DNA from: Apricaphanius iberus
Taxonomy: Eukaryota > Chordata > Actinopteri > Cyprinodontiformes > Aphaniidae
Assembly (NCBI GenBank): GCA_028564705.1
Contig: JAPXFQ010000338.1
Location: 2,046,001-2,110,000, forward strand
Direction of reading: 5' to 3'
Length of the DNA: 64,000 bases
The notes beneath the pieces were generated by a model that did no database searches, had not been told where the DNA came from, and worked only from the letters and a program-made list of their open reading frames with translations. The first letter of the stretch is position 1. Each line of letters begins with the position of its first letter. Position numbers and translations under genes: made by a program. Positions 62,970 through 64,000 of the stretch are shown in pieces.

Positions 62970-64000
62970 CTGAGAGTCCATCAAAAGACAGAGTGCACCT
63001 TTAAACAACACCCTTACTGAGCAGTTTGCTCCTCTAGATCCCGTTTATCCAGGTACTAACTCACACTTTCATGAATCTCCCCCCCCCCCCGACTATTGTA
63101 GTCTTTACATGTGTATATTAATCCATACAGAGGGATATATTTAAATAGTTTATTTCTGTTAATACTGATTATTAGTATGGAAGACGTCAAACGTGTATAG
63201 TGTCCAGAAGACAACCATAGACGCCTTTCACAAGGACAGACAGGAGCAGCAAAATATTCACAGTGCTGCATACAAGCATAATCAAGTTTTGTGGAGGGAA
63301 AATGTGTTTTCTTGTCAAACAACAACGCAGCTATTTACCAGGAATTTTAAGAGCACTTCCTGCTTCTAGGCTGACAAGCTTCATAGAGCTGCTAGCAGTC
63401 TAGTTTTCTAGTAGTACTTGGTATTTTTCCTTCACCTACGCTGTCAAAGGCACTTGTACCTTCATTTTTAACTGTGGTAATTAAGTCTCGATTGAACAGC
63501 AATGTAACCTTACCTTAACCCCACACGAAATCAGAGCAACATCAAGAGGGACACTGGCTAACACCATGGAGACAAGCTCCTTGATGTTGGGGCTGCACAA
63601 TATCAGGAATGCAAAAATGTAATTGCTATACAGAGTACTGTGATAATTGTCTTTGTAATACTCTTGTTTTTATTAATCTATTCAATCTCCTGCGAGCTTT
63701 AGAGTCGCAGCCAATGAAACCATACATCAGTGTGAGCCTAAATGGCAGCGACGGACCATCCATCTGGCTAAATATAATATTGGCATACATAATTTGCAAA
63801 AATAGAACTTGAAATATAATATCCTACTAAATATTGCATCCAACTCATGTTGATATTGTGGTGAAGAATGTGATTTGATATAGCAACTCTGCATTTAAAG
63901 CAACCTAAGCTTCCTAAACATCTCAGCAGAACCGCAGGCTAAACACCACCAAGCCATACTGCATTATAGCAGTAATTTGTGCAAAAAGAGGCCTGACCAA
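62970..64000. other. eps15l1 intron, right edge of window
   Basis: No further exon recognised beyond 62969. A hAT-like start (GGGGCTGCACAATATCAGGA) near 63590 and a possible inverted partner near 63835 suggest a decayed MITE. Confidence 0.35.

Overview
This is a vertebrate nuclear genome window, almost certainly from a ray-finned (teleost) fish. Coding sequence is sparse and split into short exons with GT-AG introns. Most recognisable repeats are Tc1/mariner, hAT and PIF/Harbinger-like DNA transposons, plus LINE tails of the kind that litter fish genomes. The two real genes, klf2 and eps15l1, sit tail to tail, as their orthologues do on human chromosome 19p13.

Positions 1 to about 40300 hold no gene that I can support. 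This gene-poor flank upstream of klf2 contains degraded transposons, simple repeats, two promoter-like modules (near 19730 and 33830), a few GC-rich non-repetitive blocks that could be cis-regulatory, and two striking palindromes (287-397 and 36056-36190). A three-deep transposon nest lies at 28107-29905.

Positions 40360-42685 hold klf2 on the plus strand: a TATA promoter, a 24-codon first coding exon, a large second exon and a short zinc-finger third exon. Together they give a 384-residue Kruppel-like factor with an N-terminal acidic activation region, a PPxY motif, two SUMO consensus sites, two FBXW7-type phosphodegrons, a basic NLS and three C2H2 fingers.

Positions 42690-49580 are intergenic, with a run of three hAT-like MITEs that share one 8-bp target sequence (44554-45362). 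Positions 49581-62969 hold the 3' half of eps15l1 on the minus strand. Ten coding exons join in a continuous frame of 407 codons plus stop: coiled coil, DPF-rich AP-2-binding region and C-terminal ubiquitin-interacting motifs. Its 5' half (EH domains) lies beyond the right edge. Introns carry a complete Tc1-type transposon with an intact DD38E transposase (59140-60757), a dead Tc1 copy split by a hAT element (55740-58100), and other fragments.

klf2 encodes a nuclear transcription factor and eps15l1 an endocytic adaptor. Their adjacency reflects conserved synteny and is not evidence of a shared pathway. No prokaryotic system, CRISPR array, tRNA or rRNA gene was seen.
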